Positions 41,170-50,759 of a DNA stretch of 64,000 nucleotides are shown one piece after another (the first letter of the stretch is position 1; each line of letters begins with the position of its first letter). A program made the position numbers and the translations under genes. The stretch lies in contig CAVYBR010000013.1 of assembly GCA_963766765.1 (NCBI GenBank), positions 1-64,000 on the forward strand, in the 5' to 3' direction. Source of the stretch: JACCQS01 sp963766765. GTDB taxonomy: Bacteria > Actinomycetota > Actinomycetes > Mycobacteriales > Geodermatophilaceae. The notes under the pieces were generated by a model. It did not search any database, was not told the origin of the DNA, and saw only the letters and a list, made by a program, of their open reading frames with translations.

Positions 41170-42323
41170 GAGTGGGCACCCGCCGCAGTGAGCTCATCGG
41201 GTGCCGAGCTCAGGTAGCGCCGCGTCATCCGCCCACCGACGCGGGACACCAGTTCGTAGTGGATCGTGTCCAACGCCGTGGCCCAATCCTGAGCGGTGGG
41301 CTCCCCGTTCGTACCCGGCCCCCACAGCACGGCCATCTCGCCCGCCTGTACGGGGTCATCGCCCATGTCCACCACGAACTGGTCCATGCATACGCGTCCG
41401 GCGATCGTGCGCCGCGCGCCGGCCAGCCACAGCGGTCCGACGTTCGTGGCGTTCCGCGGGATCCCGTCCGCGTAACCGACTGGGATGAGCGCGAGGGTCG
41501 TGGGCGTCTGCGTGGTGTATTCGTGGCCGTAGGACACCCCCTCACCGGCGGGTACCCGCTTCACCAGCGTCACGGCTGCCTGCACCGTCATCGCCGGCCG
41601 CAGCCCGTAATCAGCCGGGTCGCCGCCCATCGGGTCGAGCCCGTACACCGCGATCCCTGGCCGGACCATGTCGTAGCCCGCCTCGGGCAGGGTCAAGGTT
41701 GCCGCGGAATTGGCCACGTGCCGGGACACGTCGGTCAGTCCGTCGCGAGCCGCCCTGGCAACTGCTTCGTCGAAGTTGTCCATCTGTGTCTTGATCGTCG
41801 GATGCCCAGGGGTGTCCGCATACGCGAAGTGCGTCCAGATCCCTTCCACGCGCAGGTGCCCGACGTCCTGTGCCGCGACCGCTGCAGCGACAAGGTCCGG
41901 CCAGTCCGACAGATGAGCGCCGCCACGCGAGAGCCCCGTATCCACTTTGAGGTGCACGCCCGCGACCAGGCCGCAGGCCTGGCTGGCCGCGGCAATCTCG
42001 TCCAGCAGCCAGAGCGAGGCTGCCGAGAGCGACACGTGGTGGGTCAGCGCCTCTACCAGGTTCTCACCTCTGCCGGTGAGCCAGGCCAGGATCGGTACGG
42101 TCACGCCGGCTCGGCGCAGCTCGAGCGCCTCCTCGATCACGGTCACACCCAGCATGTCCGCACCGCCGCGCACTGCAGCAAGGGCGCTCGGGATCAGACC
42201 GTGGCCGTACCCGTCTGCCTTCACCACAGCCATCAGCGGGCGCTGCGCTCGGGCCTTGAGGGTTCTGACGTTGTCGGCGATGGCGTCGAGGTCGACAACG
42301 ATCTCTGCTCGGCGGGTCTGCAT
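41166..42323 (-). CDS. alr: alanine racemase
   Basis: A 385-residue PLP enzyme supplying D-Ala for peptidoglycan. RAEIVVDLDAIADNVRTLKA and the PLP-lysine motif MAVVKADGYGHG (Lys about residue 34) are clear; GVHLKVDTGLSRGG, YDMVRPGIAVYGL (second PLP contact), VSYGHEYT with the catalytic Tyr, and CMDQFVVDMGD in the C-terminal barrel complete it. The ATG at 42323 is preferred to the GTG at 42326. Confidence 0.95.
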   Translation of the reverse strand: MQTRRAEIVVDLDAIADNVRTLKARAQRPLMAVVKADGYGHGLIPSALAAVRGGADMLGVTVIEEALELRRAGVTVPILAWLTGRGENLVEALTHHVSLSAASLWLLDEIAAASQACGLVAGVHLKVDTGLSRGGAHLSDWPDLVAAAVAAQDVGHLRVEGIWTHFAYADTPGHPTIKTQMDNFDEAVARAARDGLTDVSRHVANSAATLTLPEAGYDMVRPGIAVYGLDPMGGDPADYGLRPAMTVQAAVTLVKRVPAGEGVSYGHEYTTQTPTTLALIPVGYADGIPRNATNVGPLWLAGARRTIAGRVCMDQFVVDMGDDPVQAGEMAVLWGPGTNGEPTAQDWATALDTIHYELVSRVGGRMTRRYLSSAPDELTAAGAHS

Positions 42324-42398
42324 CACTGCCAGTTTCCCATCCGGACTGACACTGCCTGCACGGCGTTCAGGCTGCGGCTATGCGAAGCCCCGCCGTGG

Positions 42399-42812
42399 TC
42401 AGGTTGTGTCGTCCAGACGGTGGTCGGCAAGCCACTGTTGGGCGAGTCGCTTCGGAGCGCGAGCCAGCCAGGCGTCGTAGACAACCTCGGCCAGCTCGTC
42501 TCGGGAGAGCTCACCGACCCGGCTGTGCCGCAACAGCACTGAGAGGTGGCCGTTGAAGTGGGGTGTGGTGAAGAACGGCGTGGAGTCGTCGAGCACCAGG
42601 GCGCGTTTGGCCTCGTCGGACTCCACCCAGAACACGACCACATCGGCGTAGCGCACACCGGTCTCGGGATCGAAGGCGTCGGGGCGGGGGTTGCGGAAGA
42701 AGACGAAGCTCTTGCCACGGACCTGATAGACCGTTGCCTTCCCCTCGGCGAGGGTGACGCCGGGCATGCTCTTCGCGAATTCGTGGATGTCGGCCACGGT
42801 CGCGCGCGCCAT
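42399..42812 (-). CDS. MmcQ/YjbR family protein
   Basis: A 137-residue small alpha/beta protein of the MmcQ/YjbR DNA-binding-like family: IHEFAKSMPGVTLAEGKATV, SFVFFRNPRPDAFD and a C-terminal LAQQWLADHRLDD. The YjbR fold is double-wing like, but DNA binding is not established for most members. It lies between alr and the GGDEF gene with gaps of 75 and 29 nt. Confidence 0.75.
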   Translation of the reverse strand: MARATVADIHEFAKSMPGVTLAEGKATVYQVRGKSFVFFRNPRPDAFDPETGVRYADVVVFWVESDEAKRALVLDDSTPFFTTPHFNGHLSVLLRHSRVGELSRDELAEVVYDAWLARAPKRLAQQWLADHRLDDTT

Positions 42813-42841
42813 GCCGAAGAGTATGGCCGTCGTCGGTGGGC

Positions 42842-44473
42842 TCAGGTGAAGTCGCTGACCACGCGATCTCTTCCGGCCCGTTTGGCGACATAGAGGTTGT
42901 TGTCGGCCGCGGCGAGCAGAGCCGAGCGGCTGCTCCGATGAGCCGTCGCGAACGTGACCCCGAAGCTGGCGGTGACCGAAAGGTCACCGATGAGAGTCGA
43001 CCAGTCATGCGAGCGGAGCAGGAGTCGCCCCACCTCGCAGCGGGACACGGCCTGTTCGGGACTGGTGTCCGGCATGACCAGCAGGAACTCCTCGCCACCC
43101 ATTCGAGCGGCGAATGCTGGCTCGCTGACGGCGCTGGTCAGGACTTCGGCCACCTTCTTGAGCACCTCGTCACCGACTGCGTGGGAAAACGCGTCGTTGA
43201 TGTTCTTGAAGTGATCCAGGTCGAGAAGGGCGAGCGAAAGCGCTGAGCCCGTCATGGTCCGGTCACGGAGCACGGCATCGATTCGCTCGTCGACGAACCG
43301 GCGGTTGTAGAGCCCGGTCAGCGGGTCGCGATAGGACATCTCACGAAACCGCAGGCTCTCCCTGCGGGCTTCGTCCGTTTCGAAAACTGCCTGCAGGGTG
43401 CGGGTGCGGGCTTCCCGTTCCGTCGACAACAGCGCTTCTGCCTCCGCATGGAAGACCTTGTGCTGCTCGTAGGCGGCGCGGTAGTTCCCCTCCATGGCAA
43501 GCAGTTCTGCCTGTTCCCGAAGCGCACCCACGCGGATTCCCGCCAGCCCGCCTTCCTCGCACGCGCTGAGGCACCGAGCAAGCGTGGCCCGAGCACGGTC
43601 GGTGGCGCCGAGGAGTCGCTGAGTCTCGGCGAGGGTGAGCAGGATCTGCGCTTCCGGTTCACCGTGTGTCCCCCGGGACCCGAAGCTTCGTTCGGCGGCG
43701 CTCAACAGCGTCTGTTCGGCCTCGGCGTAGAGCCCCATCGCCATCTGCGCGCTGGCTACTGTGTCAAGCGCTGTGATCTCCAGCGGGAAGGCACGCGCAG
43801 CGGCCAGGGCGAGCATCCGGTTGGCGGTGTCCATCGCCGCCTGCGCATTGCCGGCCACGAACTCGCCGAATGCCCTGTTGTTGAGCACCTTGATCTGCAG
43901 ATGGAGATCCCCGCCCTGCATGGCCAGGTCCTCAGCCATCTGAAACCTGCTTCGGGCCTCCGAGTAGGACCCATTCGTGATCAGGGCGCTGGCCAGTGCC
44001 TGCAGGTGATCGGCCCGAATCCGGGCTGGAGCGTCGTCAGCGAGACATTCGAGGCCCTTGAGCGCATGTTCGAGTTGCGCAGGCGTGTCCCCAATCATGT
44101 TGAAGAACCAGGAGATCTGTAGATGACTGCGCGCGAGCAGCGCCTGATGGCCGTGCTCGGCTGCCCAGCGGTTCACCTCGTGCGCGATCCGGCCGCCGGA
44201 GCTCACCCCACCCAGGCGGTCATGGCAGTAGCCGCGGACCAGTTGGGCGCGCATCGCAAGATCCTGCCGCCCAATCAGGTTGGCCCGGTGCTCCACTTCA
44301 GTGGCCGTCGCGAGCGCTCGCTCGGGATCGGTGGACGTCAACGACTCGAGCGAATCCAGCGCCGCGACCAGCTTGTCCGCGGTGTCAGCCCAGGTCTGGC
44401 CGGTGCTGAGTGGCTCTTCTGGCGTTTGCGTACGTGGGTTGATGGCAGGGATGCTACTGACCTTGTTGCACAC
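42842..44473 (-). CDS. diguanylate cyclase with TPR-type helical sensor region
   Basis: About 543 residues from GTG 44473. Residues 40-380 form repeated helical hairpins like TPRs (ALASALITNGSYSEARSRFQ, ALDTVASAQMAMGLYAEAEQ). A coiled-coil-like linker (LSTEREARTRTLQAVFETD) leads to the GGDEF domain: YRDPLTGLYNRRFVDERID and the catalytic loop RMGGEEFLLVMPDTS. GGEEF is an active-type signature, so c-di-GMP synthesis is expected. No transmembrane helix, so it is cytoplasmic. Its start overlaps the nnr end by 20 nt; earlier starts would overlap more. Input signal unknown. Confidence 0.85.
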   Translation of the reverse strand: MCNKVSSIPAINPRTQTPEEPLSTGQTWADTADKLVAALDSLESLTSTDPERALATATEVEHRANLIGRQDLAMRAQLVRGYCHDRLGGVSSGGRIAHEVNRWAAEHGHQALLARSHLQISWFFNMIGDTPAQLEHALKGLECLADDAPARIRADHLQALASALITNGSYSEARSRFQMAEDLAMQGGDLHLQIKVLNNRAFGEFVAGNAQAAMDTANRMLALAAARAFPLEITALDTVASAQMAMGLYAEAEQTLLSAAERSFGSRGTHGEPEAQILLTLAETQRLLGATDRARATLARCLSACEEGGLAGIRVGALREQAELLAMEGNYRAAYEQHKVFHAEAEALLSTEREARTRTLQAVFETDEARRESLRFREMSYRDPLTGLYNRRFVDERIDAVLRDRTMTGSALSLALLDLDHFKNINDAFSHAVGDEVLKKVAEVLTSAVSEPAFAARMGGEEFLLVMPDTSPEQAVSRCEVGRLLLRSHDWSTLIGDLSVTASFGVTFATAHRSSRSALLAAADNNLYVAKRAGRDRVVSDFT

Positions 44474-45902
44474 CCCGTCGTGCGGCGGGGAGGGCGTCGA
44501 TGACGTCACCGGCGAGCAGCGCGCCGGAGCGTTCGGCCAGTTCACCGGCACGCCCATGCAGGTGCGCCCCGACCGCTGCGGCGACGCCTGGCGACAGCCC
44601 AGCCGCGAGCAGGGAGCCGATGATCCCGGTTAGCACGTCGCCGGTGCCGGCCGAGGCCAGCGCCGCTGTGCCCGTCCGGTTGATGTAGGTCCGACCCTGT
44701 GCATCGACGACGATCGTGGCGGCACCCTTGAGCAGCACCGTGCTGCCGAGCTGTGCCGACAATTCCCGGACCGCGCCGAGCCGATCCGCGCCGAGCCGAA
44801 CGCCGAAGGCCTCGAACTCGCGATCGTGGGGCGTCAGCACCTGCTCGGCTGAGCGGCGCTGGAGCAGTTCCGGCTTTCGCGCCAGCAGGCGCAATCCATC
44901 CGCATCGATGACCACCGGAACGGGACTGCGCAGCACCTCAGCGAGCACCTGCGCCGCCCGCTTGTCGAGACCGAGACCCGGGCCGACGGCCCACGCTTGG
45001 ACGCGACCCGCCTCCGACGGCGCGGCGTCGGCCACGACTGTCTCCGGCCACGCCTGACTGACCCCTTGGGCCGCCGGCCCGACATACCGGACCAGACTCG
45101 ATCGCATCCGCAGTGCGGCACCCACGGTGAGCACCGCCGCTCCGGGGTACTCGGAGGAGCCGGCAGCCACACCGAGGACGCCGCCGCTGTACTTGTCGTC
45201 GCCGTCTCCCGCTCGCGGCAGCAGGTCCAGCACGTCGGCGTCGGTGAGCTGGAGGGCCGCGGGTGCGCCGAGATGAGGGCCGAGGCCGATGTCGACGACG
45301 ACGAGGTCGCCCACATGCTCGCGACCTTCCCCAAGCGTCAGCCCCACCTTGATCGCCCCGAATGTCACGGTGTGATCGGCCCGGAAGGCCGGTCCATCGA
45401 CGACTCCCGTCTCCGGATTCACACCGCTGGGCAGGTCGACGGCGACCCGCAGACCGGCAGCGTCGTTGGCTGCCTCGACGACCTCGTCAGCCGGGGACCG
45501 CAGCCCGCCGGTCGCGCCGAGGCCGACGATCCCGTCAAGGATGAGATCTGCTGCTGCCAGGACCGCGTTGAGCTCGGCGATCGCTCCCAGCGTGTGCACG
45601 CGTCCGCCGGCGCGGCGCAGCGCCGTTACGCCGCCGGCGTGCGCTCGCGCACCGTCCAATACGAAGGCAGCGACATCGGCGCCGCGCCGCGCGAGCATCG
45701 CTGCGGCGTGCAGCGCATCACCGCCGTTGTCACCGACTCCGGCCAGAACCACGACCCGGGCGCCGTAGACGCGGCCCAACCAGCCTGCGCAGTGGGACGC
45801 CAATCCCGCTGCGGCACGCTGCATGAGCGCGCCCTCGGGCTCGGTCTGCATGAGCGTCTTCTCGGCGGCCCGCACGGCGGCGACCTCGTAGAGCCCGATC
45901 AT
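44454..45902 (-). CDS. nnr: bifunctional NAD(P)H-hydrate epimerase/ADP-dependent dehydratase
   Basis: A 482-residue repair enzyme for hydrated NADH/NADPH. The N-terminal YjeF epimerase domain has VVLAGVGDNGGDALHAA, ILDGIVGLGATGGLRSP and AVDLPSGVNPETG. The C-terminal dehydratase (ribokinase-like) has YSGGVLGVAAGSSEYPGAAV, TPHDREFEAFG and the nucleotide-binding ALASAGTGDVLTGIIGSLLA. It overlaps acpS by 4 nt; nnr next to acpS and glmS is a conserved actinobacterial order. Confidence 0.94.
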   Translation of the reverse strand: MIGLYEVAAVRAAEKTLMQTEPEGALMQRAAAGLASHCAGWLGRVYGARVVVLAGVGDNGGDALHAAAMLARRGADVAAFVLDGARAHAGGVTALRRAGGRVHTLGAIAELNAVLAAADLILDGIVGLGATGGLRSPADEVVEAANDAAGLRVAVDLPSGVNPETGVVDGPAFRADHTVTFGAIKVGLTLGEGREHVGDLVVVDIGLGPHLGAPAALQLTDADVLDLLPRAGDGDDKYSGGVLGVAAGSSEYPGAAVLTVGAALRMRSSLVRYVGPAAQGVSQAWPETVVADAAPSEAGRVQAWAVGPGLGLDKRAAQVLAEVLRSPVPVVIDADGLRLLARKPELLQRRSAEQVLTPHDREFEAFGVRLGADRLGAVRELSAQLGSTVLLKGAATIVVDAQGRTYINRTGTAALASAGTGDVLTGIIGSLLAAGLSPGVAAAVGAHLHGRAGELAERSGALLAGDVIDALPAARRGVQQGQ

Positions 45903-46279
45903 GGCTTCGGCTCGCGCTCGGCGATGACCACTGCGGACGCGATGCCTCCGTCATGGGACATCGACAGATGCAGGCCGGTCACGCCGAGCACGGCTGCCCG
46001 GTCAGCGACCGTCCCCCGGACCTCCAGGCAGGGGTCACCGTTCTCGTCCGCGCCCACCTCGGCATCCGTCCAGGCCATTCCGCCTGGTGCCCCCAGGGCT
46101 TTTGCGAGGGCCTCCTTTGCAGCAAAGCGGGCTGCCAGGGATTCCGCATGCCGCGGTTGTCCCGATGAGTTCAGCTGCTCGGCATCGGTGAACAGTTTTG
46201 CGAGCAGTCCGGGCGTGCGACGAAGGGCCGCGTCGAAGCGCTCGATGGGTACGACGTCGATCCCGACTCCGACGATCAC
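45899..46279 (-). CDS. acpS: holo-[acyl-carrier-protein] synthase
   Basis: A 126-residue phosphopantetheinyl transferase that activates acyl carrier proteins. IVGVGIDVVPIERFDAAL has the metal-binding Asp, RFAAKEALAKALG the Glu/Lys catalytic helix, and LHLSMSHDGGIASAVVI the C-terminal strand. The GTG at 46279 follows AAGGGG by 6 nt and fits the family; the open frame upstream overlaps glmS and is not used. Lies 35 nt after glmS and overlaps nnr. Confidence 0.93.
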   Translation of the reverse strand: MIVGVGIDVVPIERFDAALRRTPGLLAKLFTDAEQLNSSGQPRHAESLAARFAAKEALAKALGAPGGMAWTDAEVGADENGDPCLEVRGTVADRAAVLGVTGLHLSMSHDGGIASAVVIAEREPKP

Positions 46280-46313
46280 TGCCTGCCCCTTGCCAATGGC
46301 CTGAGAACTGGCG

Positions 46314-48176
46314 CTACTCGACAGTGACGGACTTGGCGAGATTGCGGGGCTGATCGACGTCCAGACCACGGGTGTCGGCGATCTCGCACGCGAGAACCTG
46401 CATCGGGATCGTCGTGACCACCGGCGCCAACAGGGTGGGTGTTGCGGGCACGTGGATGAGGTGATCCGCGTACGGCGCGACCTCGTCGTCGCCATCGGCG
46501 GCGATGACAATGGTCTTGGCCCCGCGGGCGCGCATTTCCTGGATGTTGCTGATCACCTTGCTGTGCACGGTGTTTGGGCCCCGCGCCGGAACGACGGCCA
46601 CAACGGGCGTGCCCTCTTCGATGAGCGAGATGTAGCCGTGCTTGAGCTCGCCCGCCGCGAATCCTTCGGCGTGGATGTAGGCCAGCTCCTTGAGCTTCAA
46701 CGCGCCCTCGAGGGCGACCGGGTAACCGACATGGCGTCCGACGAACAGGATCGTGGGCTCCTTTGCCAGTTCGCGGCCGATGGCGCGCACCTGATCCATC
46801 CGGCCGAGCGTTTCAGCCACGGCTTCGGGCAGCTTGTTGAGCTGGGCGACGATGGCCGCTATCTCGTCGGCGTACTTCGTACCCCTGGCCTGGGCCAGAT
46901 AGAGGGCAACCAGGTAGCAGGCCGCGAGTTGGGCGAGGAACGCCTTGGTGGAAGCGACCGCCACCTCCGGACCCGCGCGCGTGTAGAGGACCGCGTCGGA
47001 CTCCCGAGGAATGGTCGAGCCGTTCGTGTTGCAGATCGCCAGAACCCGTGCCCGCTGCTCCTTGGCGTGCCGCAGCGCCATGAGGGTGTCCATGGTTTCG
47101 CCGCTCTGGCTGATCGCGATGACCAGGGTGGCGCGGTCAAGCACCGGATCTCGGTAGCGGAACTCGCTGGCCAGCTCCACTTCACAGGGCAACCTGGTCC
47201 AGTGCTCGATCGCGTACTTGGCGACCATGGCCGCGTGATTGGCGGTGCCACAGGCGACGATGAAGACCTTGTCGATGTCGCGCAGGTCCTCGTCGGACAA
47301 TCGAACCTCGTCGAGCACGATCTGGCGGTTCTCGGACAACCTGCCCCGCAGCGTGTCTGCGATCGCGGCGGGCTGCTCGTCGATCTCTTTGAGCATGAAC
47401 CAGGGATAGCCGCCCTTCTCGGCGGCCGCTGCGTCCCAGTCGACGTGGAACTGCCGGGGCTGCACCGTTGTCCCGAAGAAGTCGGTCACCGTGATCCCCT
47501 GATCGATGTCGAGGGTGACGACCTCGTCCTGCCCCAGTTCGAGGGCATCGCGGGTATGCGCGATGAACGCCGACACGTCGCTCCCGAGGAAGTACTCGCC
47601 GTCCCCGATGCCGGCGACGAGCGGGCTGTTCCGCCTGGCTCCGACCACCTGTCCGGGGTGGTCGCTGTGTACGGCAACGAGGGTGAAGGCGCCCTCCAGC
47701 CGTTGGCACACCAGTCGCATAGCCGCAGCGACTCGGTCACTGGCGGGCTCAGCCGTGCCGTCGTAGGCAGCGGCCAGCAGGTGGGCGACGACCTCGGTGT
47801 CGGTGTCGGAGGACAACTCGACCCCGGCCCGTTCCAGTTCGCTCCGCAGCGCCGCGAAGTTCTCGATGATGCCGTTGTGGATCACGGCGACCTTGTGGTC
47901 AGCCGAGACATGCGGGTGGGCATTGCGGTCGACCGGCGGACCGTGCGTGGCCCAGCGCGTGTGGCCCATCCCGGTGGTCGCCGGCGGAAGCGGGTTGTCG
48001 GCGAGAACCTTCTCCAGGTTCGCCAGCTTGCCTGCCTTCTTGGCGACAGCCAGGCCATGCGGTCCGACCAGGGCGATGCCGGCTGAGTCGTATCCGCGGT
48101 ATTCCATCCGGCGCAGGCCCTCGAGAACAACCTCCTCAGCGGAGGCGGCGCCGACGTAGCCGATGATCCCGCACAT
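46314..48176 (-). CDS. glmS: glutamine-fructose-6-phosphate aminotransferase (isomerising)
   Basis: A 620-residue enzyme making glucosamine-6-phosphate for cell wall synthesis. The start ATG at 48176 exposes the N-terminal nucleophile Cys in MCGIIGYVGAASA. Amidotransferase motifs GMGHTRWATHG and HNGIIENF are present, and two SIS domains carry ACGTANHAAM, AISQSGETMDTL, GRHVGYPVALEGALKLKELA and the C-terminal DQPRNLAKSVTVE. No glmS-type ribozyme fold was noticed upstream. Its partner GlmM is encoded 0.8 kb away. Confidence 0.96.
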   Translation of the reverse strand: MCGIIGYVGAASAEEVVLEGLRRMEYRGYDSAGIALVGPHGLAVAKKAGKLANLEKVLADNPLPPATTGMGHTRWATHGPPVDRNAHPHVSADHKVAVIHNGIIENFAALRSELERAGVELSSDTDTEVVAHLLAAAYDGTAEPASDRVAAAMRLVCQRLEGAFTLVAVHSDHPGQVVGARRNSPLVAGIGDGEYFLGSDVSAFIAHTRDALELGQDEVVTLDIDQGITVTDFFGTTVQPRQFHVDWDAAAAEKGGYPWFMLKEIDEQPAAIADTLRGRLSENRQIVLDEVRLSDEDLRDIDKVFIVACGTANHAAMVAKYAIEHWTRLPCEVELASEFRYRDPVLDRATLVIAISQSGETMDTLMALRHAKEQRARVLAICNTNGSTIPRESDAVLYTRAGPEVAVASTKAFLAQLAACYLVALYLAQARGTKYADEIAAIVAQLNKLPEAVAETLGRMDQVRAIGRELAKEPTILFVGRHVGYPVALEGALKLKELAYIHAEGFAAGELKHGYISLIEEGTPVVAVVPARGPNTVHSKVISNIQEMRARGAKTIVIAADGDDEVAPYADHLIHVPATPTLLAPVVTTIPMQVLACEIADTRGLDVDQPRNLAKSVTVE

Positions 48177-48239
48177 GCGCCCAGGGTAGGTCACCAACGC
48201 GTCACCGCCGTTTCACCCGCACCGTGGCAGGCTGAGCCG

Positions 48240-49001
48240 GTGACCAAGCTGTCCGGGCGGGTCTCGGCCGACGCGGCGGGAAAGGCAGCGATCCGCTGGC
48301 CCCTGTGGGGGTGGCTGCCGTACGCGCTCCTGGCAGCCTTCGTGGGGTTCTGGGCGCTCACTCACACGGGTGCGGTGATCTCCGGTGCCAGCAGTTGGCG
48401 CGCGATCGCCTTCGGGATCGGCGCCGTCGTTCTGGCGTTGCTCCTCTTGGTGGGCGTTGCCCGGGCGACGCGGCGAGGATGGGCAGGTCAACTGGCCGCA
48501 CTGGTGCCGCTGGTCGCGGCGGTCATCCTCGCTGTTGTGCCGTCCTACCTGCCGACGACCGTGAACGAGGCGGCACCCGAAGGGCTGCCGGGCGCCGGTG
48601 CGCCGGCGTCTGATCCCTCGCGCACCCCGACGGGTGAGGTTCCGGACGATTCGCCGGGCCCGCCCGCCGGGCCCATGGAACTGAGTTCGGCATCAGTCGT
48701 CGGGATCGACCATGACGCAGCCGGGCTCGTCCGGCTGATCCAGTTGGCTGACGACTCGCTGCTGGTCAGGTTCGAGCAGTTTTCGGTGGAAGCCGGTCCG
48801 GACTACAACGTCTACGTGATCGAGGGCGCAGACGTCACGGTGCCGGACAACGCCACATTGCTCGGTGACCTGAAGGGGACCGAGGGCGATCAGAACTACG
48901 CGATCCCGACAGATGCCCTCCCTGGGGCCGGCGCGGGCCCGGTGACCGTGTTGATCTGGTGCGAGATCTTCGCCGTACCGGTGGCCAACGCCACGCTCTA
49001 G
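48240..49001 (+). CDS. membrane protein with extracytoplasmic DM13 domain
   Basis: A 253-residue protein with three N-terminal helices (about 25-45, 58-78, 85-105), a Pro/Thr/Ser-rich linker (about 115-145) and a C-terminal DM13 domain: VRFEQFSVEAGPDYNVYV, LLGDLKGTEGDQNYAIP and VTVLIWCEIFAVPVANATL, with the single Cys characteristic of DM13. DM13 domains are proposed to take part in electron transfer. GTG start at 48240. Divergent from glmS and convergent with glmM, sharing the bases of the two stop codons (CTAG). Confidence 0.75.
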   Translation: MTKLSGRVSADAAGKAAIRWPLWGWLPYALLAAFVGFWALTHTGAVISGASSWRAIAFGIGAVVLALLLLVGVARATRRGWAGQLAALVPLVAAVILAVVPSYLPTTVNEAAPEGLPGAGAPASDPSRTPTGEVPDDSPGPPAGPMELSSASVVGIDHDAAGLVRLIQLADDSLLVRFEQFSVEAGPDYNVYVIEGADVTVPDNATLLGDLKGTEGDQNYAIPTDALPGAGAGPVTVLIWCEIFAVPVANATL

Positions 49002-50342
49002 CTGGCGGCGACGATCTCGGCCAGCCGCTGAGCCACGGCGTCGGCCTGTTCCTGGGTGGGCGCCTCGACCATCACCCGGACGAGGTTCTCGGTCCCCGAC
49101 GGGCGCAGCAGCACCCGTCCGGTCTCGCCGAGTTCTTCCTCAGCGGCATTGACCGCGATGGCGACGGCCTCGGACTCGGCCACGGCCAGTCGGTCGGTGA
49201 CAGCGACGTTGAGCAACACCTGGGGGAGCCTGGTCACCACCGAGGCGAGTTCGGCAAGGCTGCGCCCCGTTTCGGCCATGCGTGCGGCAAGCATCAGACC
49301 GGTCAGCAGACCGTCCCCGGTGCTGGCGTGGTCAGGAAAGATCACGTGACCGCTCTGCTCTCCACCGAGTGAGAGTTTGTGCGCACGGAGCGCGTCGAGT
49401 ACGTACCGATCCCCCACGGCGGTCGTCAGCACGGAGACCCCGGCTCTGCCATCGTCTGGCGGAAGCCGAGGTTGCTCATGACCGTCGCGACGACGGTGTC
49501 CTGGGCGAGCCGGCCGGCGGCGTGCATGCTCAGCGGCACAGATCGCGAGGATGCGTCGCCGTCGACGATCCGACCTTCGGCATCGACGGCCAGGCAACGG
49601 TCCGCATCGCCGTCGTGGGCCAGCCCCAGGTCGGCGCCGAACTCCTGGACCGCCTTCTGCAGCGGTCCGAGGTGGGTCGACCCGTACCCGTCGTTGATGT
49701 TGAGTCCGTCCGGGTTGTCGCCGATGGCGATGCACCGTCGCCCCGGCATCGACGTACACCCGGGGCGCGTGGTGGGCCAAGCTGCACCGTTCGCACAGTC
49801 GACGACCAGGGTGAGCCCGTCCAGCCGATGCGGCAGGGCGGAGAGCAGGTGCTCGCGATAGCGGGCAGCACCCAGGACGTCGTCGCGAACGCGACCGACG
49901 CCCGCGCCAACCGGCCTGGCCCGGATGCCGGACGGGCGCCGGACGAGTTCTTCGATGGCGTGCTCGACGTCATCGGGCAGCTTGTGGCCGCCGCGGGCGA
50001 ACAGCTTCAGGCCGTTGTCCGGCATCGGGTTGTGACTGGCGGAGAGCATGACGGCTCAGATCGGCACCGGAGTCTGCAGTGAGGAAGGCCAGGCCGGGAG
50101 TCGGGATGATCCCGCAGCGGACCACGTCGGCACCGGCGCTGGTCAATCCGGCGACCACCGCCGCCTCGAGCATCTCGCCGCTGGCTCGTGGGATCGCGGC
50201 CGACGAGTGCAACCGGCCGATGGGAGCTGTCCCGCAGCGCCAGCACCTCGGCCGCCGCTACCGCCACGGCGAGTGCGAGCTCAGGCGTCAGGTCGCGGTT
50301 GGCCAGCCCGCGTACGCCATCGGTACCGAACAGCCGGCCCAT
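48998..50342 (-). CDS. glmM: phosphoglucosamine mutase (multiple frameshifts)
   Basis: The gene opens MGRLFGTDGVRGLANRDLTP at 50342 and ends EIVAAS at 48998, but only by changing frame about seven times. Pieces recognisable in order: GRDP, ASGEMLEAAVVAGL, GIIPTPGLAFL, MLSASHNPMPDNGLK (phosphoserine loop), NPDGLNINDGYGSTH, GLAHDGDADRCLAVD (metal loop), VMSNLGF, KLSLGGEQSGHVIF and LLRPSGTENLVRVM. Inferred shifts lie near 50190, 50055, 49780, 49728, 49550, 49520 and 49440. GlmM is essential, and every piece is otherwise intact, so sequence error is the best explanation. Likely about 445 residues. Confidence 0.85.
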
Positions 50343-50352
50343 CCGTGCGCGT

Positions 50353-50759
50353 CTAGCGCTTGGAGTACTGAGGCGCCTTGCGGGCCTTCTTCAGGCCGTA
50401 CTTCTTGCGTTCCTTGACCCGCGGGTCACGAGTGAGGAATCCGGCCTTGCGCAGGGCCGAGCGGTCCTCTTCGTCGAGCACGACCAGCGCGCGGGCGATG
50501 GCCAGGCGCAGCGCGCCGGCCTGCCCGGTGACGCCGCCGCCGTGCAACAGCGCGACGATGTCGTAGTTGCCGACCCGGTCGAGGATCGACCAGCGGCTCG
50601 AGGATCAGCTGCTGGTGCAGCTTGTTGGGGAAGTACTCGGGCAGGGTGCGGCCATTCAGCTTGAACTGGCCGGTGCCGGGCACCAGGCGGACACGGACGA
50701 TGGCCTGCTTGCGACGGCCGACGGTCTGGAGCCGGCTTGTCGGGAAGTACGGCGGTCAC
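50353..50759 (-). CDS. rpsI: 30S ribosomal protein S9 (two frameshifts)
   Basis: From GTG 50759 (overlapping the rplM stop as GTGA) the pieces read MTAVLPDKPAP, then in another frame TVGRRKQAIVRVRLVPGTGQ and FKLNGRTLPEYFPNKLHQQL, then in a third frame NYDIVALLHGGGVTGQAGAL and the universal S9 tail KYGLKKARKAPQYSKR. Shifts lie near 50724-50735 and 50580-50592. Expected length about 135 residues. Coupled to rplM. An essential ribosomal gene, hence probably intact in the cell. Confidence 0.9.

Noticed and set aside
48177..48239. glmS ribozyme upstream of glmS
   Set aside because: Only 63 bp separate glmS from the divergent gene and no ribozyme core is visible; the ribozyme is mainly known from Firmicutes.
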